Of a DNA stretch of 64,000 bases, positions 23,621 through 32,222 are shown piece by piece. The translations under genes and the position numbers were made by a program. The stretch spans positions 1 to 64,000 of the forward strand of contig NZ_WWDL01000027.1 in the NCBI RefSeq assembly GCF_009848505.1. Direction: 5' to 3'. Source of the stretch: Muricoccus harenae (GTDB taxonomy: Bacteria; Pseudomonadota; Alphaproteobacteria; Acetobacterales; Acetobacteraceae). The notes beneath the pieces are model-generated. The model ran no database searches. It was not told where the DNA came from and saw only the letters and a list, made by a program, of their open reading frames with translations. Every line of letters begins with the position of its first letter. Within the stretch, counting starts at the first letter, position 1.

Positions 23621-25348
23621 TCAGAGGATGAAGTCGCTGGCCGCGAGCGTGTGGTGGCCGGTGAGCTCGACCTGGAAATCGGCCCGGCCGTCGCCGTCGG
23701 CATCGGCCTGGACGAGGGTGTTGTCTCCGGACTCGATGGCGTGCAGCTCGCCATCCTGGCCGGTGAAGTCCTCGCTGCCCCGGAAGGTGAAGGAGCCCAT
23801 GGCGGAGAGGTCGATCACGTCGCCGTCGCCGAAGTCGGTGATGACGTCGTGGCCGCTGCCGGCCTTGCTATGAGACAGGGCGGTGAAGGAGAAGCGATCA
23901 TTCTCCGCGCCGCCGGTCAGCATGTCCTTGGCCGCGCCGCCGGTGAGCGTGTCGTTGCCGCTGCCACCAACCAGCGTGTCCTTGCCGGTGCCGCCGATGA
24001 GCGTGTCGTTGCCGTCGCCGCCGTTCAGCGTGTCCGTTCCGCTGCCGCCGTCGAGCGTGTCCTTGCCGGCATCGCCGTTCAGCGTGTCGCTGCCGGTGCC
24101 GCCCGAGAGCGTGTCATCGCCGGCGCCGGCCTGCACGATGTCGGCGCCGCCCCTGGCGTCGATGACATCGTTGCCGGAGGTGCCGGCCAGGTGGTCGGCG
24201 GAGCCGGTCGCAACGGTGGTCGGCGTGGCGTCGCCGGGGGCGTCGTCATCGCTGTCGGGCAGGGCGGGGCTGGCATCCGGCGTGGTGGTGCCGGTATCCG
24301 TGTTGCCGTCCTCGGTGTTGCTGCCGGTGTTACCGCTGTCCGTGTCGTCCTCATCCGTGTCGGGGACACTGGGCTGGGTGACGACGGGCGAGGTGACGAC
24401 AGGGGTGCTGTGCGAGCCGTCGAGCTTGCCCACGCCGGCATTGGCGGTGACATGAGCCTTCACGGAAGCGGCGGCAACCAGCGCGTAGTCATAGGGCACG
24501 TCATAGTCGGTGGTCGACTTGCCGTCCTGCGCGCTGGCCTCGTTGCCGTCGACATCGCCCCAGGTGACGCCCTCGAACACATTGCCGCTGAGATTCCAGA
24601 AGCCGATCTCGTCGCTGTCGAGGCTGACGATCGGGTTGCGGACGTTCTCGAAGACGTTGTTCTCGACCAGGGCCTCGGCGCCCATGCGGATGTTGACCGC
24701 GGATTCCGTCACGTCCTTGTAGTAGTTGTCGTAGACGTGGACTTCGCCGTCACGGACGAGCGGCGCGCGTGCGCCGATGTTCTCGAAGATGTTGTGGTCG
24801 TAGGTGACGTAACGGCCGCCGGTGTCGCTGTCGGAGAAGCCGTTGAGCGACACCTTGTGGTGGTCGTGGAAGTTGTTGTTCGAGACGGTGACGTATTCCA
24901 CGCCGCGCTTCATGTCGACGAGGCCGTCGTAATAGTCCTTGCCGACCGACATGCTGCTGTAGAATTCGTTGTGGTCGATCCAGATGTTGTGCGCGCCGCC
25001 TTCCATGCCGATCGCGTCGCCCTCGCCGCCACGGACGTCGTGGATCTTGAGGTTCTGGAAGATCAGGTTGGACGAGCCGCCCTTAACCTGGAAGCCGATG
25101 CCGTCGAACTCCGCGCCATTGCCGGCGCCGATGATCGAGAGGTTGTGGACGTCGTTCAGGGTGATCTGGTCGGCGCCCGTGTTGGAGGCCGTGATCGTGC
25201 CCTTGACCTGGATCGTGAGCGGCGAGGTGCCGGCCTGCTCGATAGCGGCCAGGAGTTCCTTGCCCGTCGTGACCGTAACGGTTGCACCGCCGGCACCGCC
25301 CGTGGTGCCGCCGTTAAGGGAAGCGAAGCCGTGAGCTTCATTCGCCAT
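23621..25348 (-). CDS. RTX-type pectate lyase (PL1-like beta-helix)
   Basis: 575 residues. The N-terminal two thirds form a right-handed beta-helix of pectate-lyase family 1: LIFQNLKIHDVRGGEGDAIG, NIWIDHNEFYS (the wIDH motif), DGLVDMKRG and YVTVSNNNFHDHHK. The enzyme class cleaves alpha-1,4-galacturonan by beta-elimination with Ca2+. A Thr/Asp-rich linker follows, then about ten GGxGxD-type calcium-binding repeats and an RTX C-terminus ending ASDFIL. There is no N-terminal signal peptide; RTX proteins leave by type I secretion using the C-terminus. No ABC exporter, membrane fusion protein or TolC gene is in the window. Confidence 0.88.
   Translation of the reverse strand: MANEAHGFASLNGGTTGGAGGATVTVTTGKELLAAIEQAGTSPLTIQVKGTITASNTGADQITLNDVHNLSIIGAGNGAEFDGIGFQVKGGSSNLIFQNLKIHDVRGGEGDAIGMEGGAHNIWIDHNEFYSSMSVGKDYYDGLVDMKRGVEYVTVSNNNFHDHHKVSLNGFSDSDTGGRYVTYDHNIFENIGARAPLVRDGEVHVYDNYYKDVTESAVNIRMGAEALVENNVFENVRNPIVSLDSDEIGFWNLSGNVFEGVTWGDVDGNEASAQDGKSTTDYDVPYDYALVAAASVKAHVTANAGVGKLDGSHSTPVVTSPVVTQPSVPDTDEDDTDSGNTGSNTEDGNTDTGTTTPDASPALPDSDDDAPGDATPTTVATGSADHLAGTSGNDVIDARGGADIVQAGAGDDTLSGGTGSDTLNGDAGKDTLDGGSGTDTLNGGDGNDTLIGGTGKDTLVGGSGNDTLTGGAAKDMLTGGAENDRFSFTALSHSKAGSGHDVITDFGDGDVIDLSAMGSFTFRGSEDFTGQDGELHAIESGDNTLVQADADGDGRADFQVELTGHHTLAASDFIL
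23891..24183 (-). repeat. RTX nonapeptide repeat block
   Basis: About ten consecutive units of the form GGxGxDxLx are encoded here (for example GGTGSDTLN, GGDGNDTLI, GGTGKDTLV, GGSGNDTLT). These fold into a parallel beta-roll binding Ca2+ between turns, typically only after export to the calcium-rich exterior. In DNA they are a degenerate ~27-base tandem repeat. Confidence 0.9.
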
Positions 25349-25678
25349 GATGAATACAGTCCCCGTGCGCCAAGAGATCTCGGCGCATCCCAGAAGAGAG
25401 GTTCGGGACGTCCTCTGATTTATTAATTATTTTGAAATTAGTGATGGTTTGTTTGTTAAAGAATCATTGGTCATGTAGCGGCTTCGACGCAGTGATTTCG
25501 TCCGGCCCATGAATACTGGGTGGTTAGTCCCCGCTGCATGTGTTCTTGGCTATCGCTGCTTGGCGCCGGCCGCAACCCGGCGTCACACATTCCTGTGACG
25601 ACGAGGGTGTCTTTGAAAATTCGGGCTTGCTAGGCCCTAAGGTATTAGGAACAAGTGCCTACTTGCCGGCAAGTTTTG
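25349..25678. other. 330-base low-GC divergent/adjacent gap upstream of pectate lyase
   Basis: This is the most AT-rich stretch of the window (around 25418-25475: TTATTAATTATTTTGAAATT). It should contain the pectate lyase promoter, possibly with an UP-like element. A perfect inverted repeat at 25581-25600 is listed separately. No open frame in it is convincing. Confidence 0.5.
25581..25600. promoter_or_regulatory. candidate operator, perfect 7-bp inverted repeat
   Basis: CGTCACA-N6-TGTGACG, perfectly symmetric over 20 bp. The arms are in the opposite orientation to the CRP consensus (TGTGA-N6-TCACA). It lies ~235 bases upstream of the pectate lyase start and ~80 bases beyond the sensor kinase stop. 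It could be a repressor or activator site for the lyase, or a terminator stem of the convergent side; no T tract supports the latter. Confidence 0.4.
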
Positions 25679-27421
25679 TCAGTTGGCCTGGGGGGCGGTG
25701 CGGGGCAGCCAAGTGATGAGATAGGCGGTGCCGGGGCCGGGAAGGCGCTCGATGGTGGCGTCGATGCCGCGCAGCAGGCTGTCCACCACCGTCAGGCCGA
25801 GGCCGCGGCTGGGCTCCTTCGGCATGCCGGCGCCATCATCGGCGATGCGCAGGGTGAAGCCGCCGGTGCCGGCGGGACGGAGCGTGACCTGGATGGTGCC
25901 CGGGCCGCGGCCGACGAAGGCGTATTTCAGGGCGTTGGTCGCCAGCTCGTTCACCACCAGCGCGATCTTCACGGCGATGTCGGCCGGGACCTCCAGCGGG
26001 TCTAGGTCGGCGAGGACCTGGGTGGCGTGGCCCTCGGTGAGGTCGCGGGCGGCGAGGGCGCGGCAGAAGCGGTCCAGCATCTTGTCGAGCGCGGCGAACT
26101 GGCCGGCGCCGTCATGCAGCAGCTCATAGGTCATGCCTATGGCGACCATGCGGTTCTGCGCAGTGCGCAATGCCTGGAGCGCGGCGTGGTCGGAGAGCTG
26201 GCGTTCCTGCAGGCGAAGGAAGGAGGCGACGAGGGCGAGATGGTTCTTGATGCGGTGGTGGGCTTCCCGCAGCAGCATGTCGCGGAGCTGGATGGCCTCG
26301 TCGCGGGTGGTGCGGGTGGCGCCGAGGCGGCGGATCAGCTCCATCACGTCGGAGGCAGCGTCGGTTTCGGCATCGGCGGCGAGAGAGACGCCCGGGGGCG
26401 CGTTTTCGGAGGATTCCAGGCGGCGCGTGGCGGCTTCGAGTGGGGCGACGACGAAGCGCTGCACGGACCAGAACAGCGCGCCGAGACCGGCGAGGAGAAT
26501 GAAGGCGAGGATCAGTGGCGGTAGCGCCACTTTGAGCGGAGCACCAGCACGGATGGCGCGCTCGGGCAGGGCGACGACCACGGCGAGGTCGTCGGTGGCA
26601 TACGCCTCGATCAGGAAGCGGCCGCCATCCATGGCGGTGCCCGCGCCCACCGGGCGTTCCGCGCGGTAGGAGGTGCGCAGCGCGTCGGGGAGCGAGGGCA
26701 GCGGTTCCGGTGGGCCGACGAGGCTCGTGCTCGCACCCGCGGAATCCCGGAGCCAGACGCGCAGGCCCTCGAACTCCGGCAGGCTGCGGGTGGTGAGGTC
26801 GCGCAGGTCATGCACCGTGACCGTAGCCACGATGACACCTTCATGCCGGCCGTTGCGGCGCAGCGGGTGGCCGACGCCGATAACGGTGCCGAGGCCGAAC
26901 TGGGACTGGTGCAAGGCGCCGGTGACGGGGCGGCCGGTTAGCTCGGCGGTGCGGATCACGGTGCCGGCCGAGAGCACGCCCTCGGCGCCCGCGATGGTGG
27001 AGCAGGTGATGCGGTGCTCGGCATCGATGGCGACGAGGTGGCGGACGACGGCGTCCATGGTGAGATGCGCGGCGTTCAGCATTGCCTGGCAGGTTTCGCG
27101 GCCTTGGGCGGACGGGTCGGTCGTTGCCAGGATGGAGACGCCCTGGCGGGCCTGGGCGAGCACGCTGCCGATGCGCTCGGCCATACGCCGGGTCTCGGCG
27201 ACCGCGAGGTCTTCATTGCGGGCCGAGAGGGTGGAGGCCTGCCACCAGGTGAAGATGCCGGCGCCAAGCAGGATAATGAAGGAGACGCAGCCATAGACGA
27301 AAGCGAGGCGCTGGCTGAGCGTCCAGCCGCGCGCGCGGTGATGGGGCTGCGCGTCATCCGGGCCACCTGCCGGCGCGGCGGGCAGGAGCATTGCTGTCGG
27401 GGCCCCCTCCGGCATGGTCAT
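25679..27421 (-). CDS. membrane-bound sensor histidine kinase (HisKA_2 type)
   Basis: 580 residues. TM1 (~38-60) and TM2 (~297-320) flank a ~235-residue periplasmic sensor domain of dCache-like size containing a few Cys (ETCQAML, RITCSTI). A linker leads to a HisKA_2 core: His389 in EAHHRIKNHLALVASFLRLQ, Asn496 in NELATNALKYAF, then DDGAGMP and RGLGLTVVDSLL. This subclass typically phosphorylates PhyR-type or receiver-only partners. No response regulator is adjacent. The start at 27421 follows GGGAAGCGA; the frame continues far upstream but overlaps the pseudouridine synthase gene antiparallel-free and lacks similarity there. Confidence 0.88.
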   Translation of the reverse strand: MTMPEGAPTAMLLPAAPAGGPDDAQPHHRARGWTLSQRLAFVYGCVSFIILLGAGIFTWWQASTLSARNEDLAVAETRRMAERIGSVLAQARQGVSILATTDPSAQGRETCQAMLNAAHLTMDAVVRHLVAIDAEHRITCSTIAGAEGVLSAGTVIRTAELTGRPVTGALHQSQFGLGTVIGVGHPLRRNGRHEGVIVATVTVHDLRDLTTRSLPEFEGLRVWLRDSAGASTSLVGPPEPLPSLPDALRTSYRAERPVGAGTAMDGGRFLIEAYATDDLAVVVALPERAIRAGAPLKVALPPLILAFILLAGLGALFWSVQRFVVAPLEAATRRLESSENAPPGVSLAADAETDAASDVMELIRRLGATRTTRDEAIQLRDMLLREAHHRIKNHLALVASFLRLQERQLSDHAALQALRTAQNRMVAIGMTYELLHDGAGQFAALDKMLDRFCRALAARDLTEGHATQVLADLDPLEVPADIAVKIALVVNELATNALKYAFVGRGPGTIQVTLRPAGTGGFTLRIADDGAGMPKEPSRGLGLTVVDSLLRGIDATIERLPGPGTAYLITWLPRTAPQAN

Positions 27422-27515
27422 TCGCTTCCCACCGTTCGGTTTTGGCAGGGCGGGGCGGGGGGCGTCAAACCGACGTGACGGTGTGGTCGGGATGGAGCGT
27501 TTCGTCTGATCGCGA

Positions 27516-28319
27516 TCATGCCGCGGGTCGGCCCGGGTGGGGCGGGGCGGTATCGGCGCCGCAGCGGGCGAATGCGGGGGCCATGGCCGCGGGAATGGGC
27601 GCGGTGGCCTCCAGCGGCGGATCGAGGGGCAGGCGGATGGCGCGGGCGAGGAGGTGCATGGGCCCCGGCGCGGCAATCTGCGGACCATAGAGCGGATCGC
27701 CCAGGATGGGGCAACCGAGCAGGGCGCAGTGGACGCGGAGCTGGTGCGTGCGGCCGGTGGTGGGGCGGAGCTCCAGCCAGGCGGTGTCTTCCGACCGACC
27801 GAGCACGCGCCAGGCGGTGCGTGCGGGCTGGCCCTCTGGATGGGCCTCGATGCGCCAGCCGGATTCGCGGGTGCTGGTCTTGCGGAGGGGGGCGTCGGTG
27901 GTGCCGGCGTCTTGCCCGGGCTGGCCGGTGACGATGGCCCAATAGGTCTTTTCCGCGCGGCGTTCGGCGAAAAGTGCGTTGAGGGCGGCGAGGGCTGGCT
28001 TGGTGCGGCCGAGGACGAGGCAGCCGGCCGTGTCCTGGTCCAGCCGGTGGGCGGGCTGGGGCAGGTGGCGCTTGCCAAGCTGCAGGAGGGGCAGCCAATC
28101 GGCGAGGCTGGCGTTGGCCGGTAGGGTCCCCTGGGCGTTGCCGACCGGGGTGCTTCCGATCGGGGCGCTGCGGTGCGGAGTGCCCGATCGCGCGGTGGTG
28201 GATCTGGGGCGGCCGGGGTCGATCGGGAGGCCGGCGGGCTTGTCGATGACCATGGCCTCCGGTCGGATGAGCAGGATTCGCGCGGCCAGCCAGCCGGGCA
28301 GGGAAGAGGGGTCGCGCAT
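27516..28319 (-). CDS. RluA-type RNA pseudouridine synthase
   Basis: 267 residues. The catalytic motif HRLDQDTAGCLVLG (~residue 90, nucleophilic Asp) is the RluA signature; RPTTGRTHQLRVHCALLGCPILGDPLYG is split here as PTTGRTHQLRVHCALLG and CPILGDPLYG, the conserved second half of the domain. No S4 domain precedes it. It isomerises uridine in rRNA or tRNA; which site is not deducible. The start at 28319 shares bases with the divergent PfkB kinase start. A longer frame upstream exists but is unconserved. Confidence 0.9.
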   Translation of the reverse strand: MRDPSSLPGWLAARILLIRPEAMVIDKPAGLPIDPGRPRSTTARSGTPHRSAPIGSTPVGNAQGTLPANASLADWLPLLQLGKRHLPQPAHRLDQDTAGCLVLGRTKPALAALNALFAERRAEKTYWAIVTGQPGQDAGTTDAPLRKTSTRESGWRIEAHPEGQPARTAWRVLGRSEDTAWLELRPTTGRTHQLRVHCALLGCPILGDPLYGPQIAAPGPMHLLARAIRLPLDPPLEATAPIPAAMAPAFARCGADTAPPHPGRPAA

Positions 28320-29298
28320 GGGGGCGAATGGGTCCGGCCGAGAGGTTGGGAAGGTGGGGGTTGGCAGGAAGGCGGTGGTGGTCTGCGTCGGGCAGGTGGT
28401 GACCGACCATACCTTCCGCGTGGACGAGGTGGAGCTACCACCTTCCAAAACGACGGCGCGGGGCTATGCGCGGAGCGTGGGTGGCATGGCCGCCAATGCA
28501 GCGATCGCGGTGGTGCGGCTGGGCGGGGAGGCGGTGTTCTGGGGCCGTGTGGGCCGGGACGAGGCGGGGGAGGAGCTGCGGCAGGCGCTGGAGGAGGAGG
28601 GCGTCGATGCCGGCGGGATGGTCATGGCGGAGGGGGCGCGGACGCCGCTTTCGGCCGTGATCGTGGACAAGATGGGAGAACGGAGCATCGTGACCTATCG
28701 GGGGGAGAAGCTGCCCTCCGATGCTTCGGGCCTGCCGCTGGATCGCCTTGCGGAGGCTGGGGCGCTGTTGTGCGACCCGCGTTGGCCGGAGGCCGCAGAG
28801 GCGGCCTTCCGGATGGCGCGGGCGCGCGGGCTGCCGAGCGCCATGGATGCGGAGAAGACCGAGGAGCGGGTGCTGCGGCAGCTCGTGCCGCTGGCCGACC
28901 ATGTGATCTTCGCCACCAGCGGACTGACGATCTTCGCGCCCGGGGTTCCGCCCGAGGAGGGGCTGGCGCGGGCGCTGAAGGCGGGGCCGCTGCAGCTGGC
29001 GGCGGTGACGCAGGGAGAGAAGGGCACGCTCTGGCTGGCGCCGGGGATGGAGCGGATGGCGGTGCGGCCGGCCTTTCCCGTCGAGGCGACCAACACCACC
29101 GGGGCCGGGGACGTATTCCACGGGGCCTATGCGCTGGCCCTGGCAGAGGGGCAGCCGGTGGAGCAGGCGCTGCGCTTCGCCTCGGCGGCAGGGGCGCTGC
29201 GGGCGCGCGACGGGCGGACGCCCGACCGGGCGGTGCTGGAGGCGTTGCTGGCGGGCGGGACGGACGTGCCGCCGGTGCGGCGCAAGCGAAAGGACTAA
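28318..29298 (+). CDS. PfkB-family carbohydrate kinase
   Basis: 326 residues from ATG 28318. The family motifs are GGMAANAAIAVVRLGGEAVF (substrate side) and NTTGAGDVFHGAYALAL (anion hole with catalytic Asp). The N-terminal VVVCVGQVVTDHTF is the usual first strand, so GTG starts at 28354 or 28375, the latter after GGCAGGAAGGCG, are realistic alternatives. The pattern is closest, from memory, to ribokinase/sulfofructose-kinase-like members; the sugar is unknown. No sugar transporter or catabolic partner lies nearby. Confidence 0.85.
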   Translation: MGANGSGREVGKVGVGRKAVVVCVGQVVTDHTFRVDEVELPPSKTTARGYARSVGGMAANAAIAVVRLGGEAVFWGRVGRDEAGEELRQALEEEGVDAGGMVMAEGARTPLSAVIVDKMGERSIVTYRGEKLPSDASGLPLDRLAEAGALLCDPRWPEAAEAAFRMARARGLPSAMDAEKTEERVLRQLVPLADHVIFATSGLTIFAPGVPPEEGLARALKAGPLQLAAVTQGEKGTLWLAPGMERMAVRPAFPVEATNTTGAGDVFHGAYALALAEGQPVEQALRFASAAGALRARDGRTPDRAVLEALLAGGTDVPPVRRKRKD

Positions 29299-29490
29299 AG
29301 GGCTGATCGGGATCAGGCCGGCCGGTTCAGGATCAAAGTAGCTCTGAACTATTCTGACATTGCCGCGCATCTTGCGCGCGCCTGTTCTGCCGGCACGTCG
29401 CGGATGGCGGGCATCCTTGCGCCTGCCCCAAGCACCGCGTGAGGGCGGCGCCGGGGCCGGTCGCGGCCCGGGTGCTCTACCGAGCGTGCT

Positions 29491-30288
29491 TCAGCGGGGC
29501 GTGCGGGCGGTCTCCCCACGCACGGCCAGTTCCGGCATGACGCCGTGGCCGTCCCAGCGGCGGATGCGCTCCAGCTCCAGCGCGTTGCCATGCTCCGTCG
29601 TCAGCGCCGGGGATGCCGCGAGGGCTGCGGCGCGGGCGCGGCCCATTTCTCGCTCGGCGACAACGGCGCGGTAGCTTTCGCCGGGATCGATGCGGGTGAG
29701 GGAGAACTGGGCGACGTCGACACGCAGCAACTCGCGGGCGCGCGTGCGCAGGTCCTCGGTGAGGGCGTTGGCGATGGTGGTGTTGTCGCGGATGATCTCG
29801 TCCATGCCGTGACGGCCCATCACCGCCTGGACGGAGGCGGCCATCAGCGGGTTCAGCATGTCGGTCTTCGCGTCATGCTTCCAGCGGATATGGGCGAAGC
29901 GCCAGCGCAGGTCTTCCTCGTCGCCCTCGCGCCAGAAGGCGGTGCCGTAGACGGTGAGCGGATGGCCTTCGGCACTGACCGCGGGCATGCCGCGATCGGG
30001 GGCGGAGCGGTCCACCGCGACCAGGGCCATGTCATAGGCGGCGCGGGTGTGGGTCCAGGGATTGAGGAAGCCGATCTGGCCGGGGCGGTAGACCGCCGTG
30101 ACTTCGCCCCCGCGGCTGACCACGACCATCTGGGCGTTGCCGGGACGGATGATGAGCACGCGGTCGATCAGGATCGCGACGGCGAGGAAGGCGATCAGCC
30201 CGAGGACGAGCATCGCCGCGCGTGGGCGGCGCGCCTCCGCCCGGGCGCGGGCCGGGGTGGAGGCGGGAAGGTCGTCATCCCTTGGCAT
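29491..30288 (-). CDS. SPFH/Band 7 (prohibitin-like) membrane protein
   Basis: 265 residues. An N-terminal charged segment is followed by one membrane helix (AAMLVLGLIAFLAVAILIDR), then the SPFH fold (RPGNAQMVVVSRGGEVTAVY, GFLNPW, VDRSAPDRGMPAVSAEGHPL and a C-terminal helix with IDPGESYRAVVAEREMGRAR). Family members form ring or scaffold assemblies that modulate membrane proteases and lipid domains. It is shorter than HflK/HflC and lacks their tails. Its specific job is unknown. The aminotransferase gene lies upstream on the same strand with a 90-base gap. Confidence 0.8.
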   Translation of the reverse strand: MPRDDDLPASTPARARAEARRPRAAMLVLGLIAFLAVAILIDRVLIIRPGNAQMVVVSRGGEVTAVYRPGQIGFLNPWTHTRAAYDMALVAVDRSAPDRGMPAVSAEGHPLTVYGTAFWREGDEEDLRWRFAHIRWKHDAKTDMLNPLMAASVQAVMGRHGMDEIIRDNTTIANALTEDLRTRARELLRVDVAQFSLTRIDPGESYRAVVAEREMGRARAAALAASPALTTEHGNALELERIRRWDGHGVMPELAVRGETARTPR

Positions 30289-30378
30289 CGCTGTCCGGCA
30301 CCTCGCGCCCCGTTCCTGTCTTCAACACAGGTTAAACGGGGTTCGGGGCGGCGGGTTCCGTCCGCAGCCCCGGGCGGG

Positions 30379-31239
30379 TCAGGCGCGAGGGATGATGCGG
30401 GCGGTTTCGGCGAAGTCGAAGTAGAGGCGGCGCGCCTCTGCGGCGATGGGGCCGGGCTGCATGTCATGGTCGCCGTAGCGGATGCAGGGCTGCACCTTGG
30501 CGTAGTTGCCCGTGGAAAAGATCTCGTCGGCAGTCTCGAGCATGCCGGTGGTGACGGTGCATTCGCGGACCTCGCGCCCGGCGCCGCGCAACAGGCTGAT
30601 GATGCGGGCGCGGGTGATGCCGGCGAGGAAGGTGCCGTTGGCTGCCGGCGTCATCACCACGCCGTCCTTCACCATCATCAGGTTGGCGCTGCCGAATTCG
30701 GCGACATTGCCCTCGGGGTCCAGCACCACGGACAGGTCGAAGCCGCGTTCCTGTGCCCAGCCTGTCGCGCGGGCGGAGTTGGGGTAGAGGGCGCTGGCCT
30801 TGGCGTCGGTGGGAGCCTGGTCGGGCGCCGGGCGGCGGAATGGCGCCGCGATGGCGGAGAAGCCGGTGGGCGGGGGCAGGGGAGCGTCGTAGATCGCCAG
30901 GATGAATTCGGTGCTGGCGGGGTCGGGCTGTGCGGCGCCGAGGCCCTTCCGGACGAAGAACATGGGGCGGATGTAGAGCTCCGCGTCAGCTGGCATCCGG
31001 CGGACGCCCTCCTTGCAGAGTTCCTCGATCTGCTCGGGCGTCATGGTGGGCTGCATGCGCATGTTGCGGGCGGAGCGGACGGCGCGCTGGCAGTGCAGGT
31101 CGAGGTCGGGGACGGTGCCGCGGATGGCGCGGGCGCCGTCGAAGATGACCGAGCCAAGCCAGAAGGCGTGGTCCATCGGGCCGAGGATCTTGGGTTCCTC
31201 GGTGGACCAGGCGCCGAGATGCCAGAAGATGCCGGCCAT
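30379..31239 (-). CDS. class IV aminotransferase, branched-chain type
   Basis: 286 residues, PLP-dependent fold type IV. MDHAFWLGSVIFDGARAIRG is the N-terminal substrate/cofactor strand of IlvE-like enzymes. The Schiff-base Lys is in DAKASALYPNSARA, and EFGSANLMMVKDGVVMTP plus FLAGITRARIISL bind PLP phosphate. It probably transaminates branched-chain amino acids, though D-amino-acid transaminase and 4-amino-4-deoxychorismate lyase share the fold; length and motifs favour the BCAT side. The start follows GGGGGAAGTACAAG. It is not in an obvious biosynthetic operon. Confidence 0.87.
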   Translation of the reverse strand: MAGIFWHLGAWSTEEPKILGPMDHAFWLGSVIFDGARAIRGTVPDLDLHCQRAVRSARNMRMQPTMTPEQIEELCKEGVRRMPADAELYIRPMFFVRKGLGAAQPDPASTEFILAIYDAPLPPPTGFSAIAAPFRRPAPDQAPTDAKASALYPNSARATGWAQERGFDLSVVLDPEGNVAEFGSANLMMVKDGVVMTPAANGTFLAGITRARIISLLRGAGREVRECTVTTGMLETADEIFSTGNYAKVQPCIRYGDHDMQPGPIAAEARRLYFDFAETARIIPRA

Positions 31240-31331
31240 TCTTGTACTTCCCCCTGAAAACAGTGGCGGAACCTGCCATGCCGGGGATGAGCGGGGAAGG
31301 GCTGCCGGCTTAGCGCAGTGGCGCCACGGGC

Positions 31332-32132
31332 TCAGATGTCCTTCGGCTTGGGCTCGGGCGGGGTGGAGACCTGGGGCAGACCCTGTTCCACCAGGCTGGC
31401 CCAGGCGGTCTCCGCATCATCGGCGAAGCGGAACAGGGCGAGGTCGCGCGGGGCGATCATCCCGGCCTCGAGCAGGGCGTCCAGGTTGATGACCGAGCGC
31501 CAGTAGGACTCGTCCACCAGGACGATGGGGACCTCCGGAGCCTTTTCCGTCTGTCGCAGGGTCAGAATCTCGAACAGCTCGTCCAGCGTGCCGAAGCCGC
31601 CGGGGAAGACCACGAGCGCGTTGGCGCGCATCGCCAGGTGCATCTTGCGCATGGCGAAGTAGTGGAAGCGGAAGGTCAGCTCCGGCGTGGAATAGGCGTT
31701 CGGCCCCTGCTCATGCGGGAGCAGGATGTTGAAGCCGATGGAGGGGGCGCCGGCATCATGCGCGCCGCGATTGGCGGCCTCCATGATGCCGGGGCCGCCG
31801 CCGGTGGCGATCACGTTGTCGCGGATGCCCTCGCCATCCTCGAAGGCGCCGCCGCGTTGCGAGGCGATGCGGCCGAAGGCGCGGGCCTCGGCATACCAGA
31901 AGGACTGACGGCCGGGGCCGTCCTCGCGCACGCGGGCGCTGCCGAAGACGACGATGGTGGAGCGGACCTGCCAGGCGCGCAGGGCCTCGTCCGCCTTGGC
32001 GAATTCCAGCAGGAAGCGGACGCCGCGCATGGATGGGCCCATTAGGAAGTCGGTATCGCGCACCGGTAGCCGGTAGGAGGGGGAGGCGAGCTGGGCGGCG
32101 TTCGGCCTGGCCGGGGGAGGGCTGTCGGTCAT
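31332..32132 (-). CDS. LOG family protein (cytokinin riboside phosphoribohydrolase-like)
   Basis: 266 residues. The Rossmann-like LOG motifs are VIATGGGPGIMEAANRGA and VVFPGGFGTLDELFEILT (PGGxGTxxE). LOG proteins cleave nucleoside 5'-monophosphates to free base plus ribose phosphate; in bacteria this may serve nucleotide salvage rather than hormone production. An N-terminal ~50-residue extension precedes the fold, as in the longer bacterial subgroup. The start follows GGAGACCCC. It is divergent from the SpoU methyltransferase gene. Confidence 0.9.
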   Translation of the reverse strand: MTDSPPPARPNAAQLASPSYRLPVRDTDFLMGPSMRGVRFLLEFAKADEALRAWQVRSTIVVFGSARVREDGPGRQSFWYAEARAFGRIASQRGGAFEDGEGIRDNVIATGGGPGIMEAANRGAHDAGAPSIGFNILLPHEQGPNAYSTPELTFRFHYFAMRKMHLAMRANALVVFPGGFGTLDELFEILTLRQTEKAPEVPIVLVDESYWRSVINLDALLEAGMIAPRDLALFRFADDAETAWASLVEQGLPQVSTPPEPKPKDI

Positions 32133-32222
32133 GGGGTCTCCGGTGCGAATGCGGCTGTGCTGGGCTGGTGCCGGGCTCCAGGGGCGGGACTGCTTTCACG
32201 CGGGAGGGCGGCCGGAGTTTCC

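Noticed and set aside
25581-25600. CRP/FNR site
   Set aside because: The arms are TCACA-N6-TGTGA, the reverse orientation of the CRP consensus, and do not match FNR (TTGAT-N4-ATCAA). Kept only as an unassigned inverted repeat.
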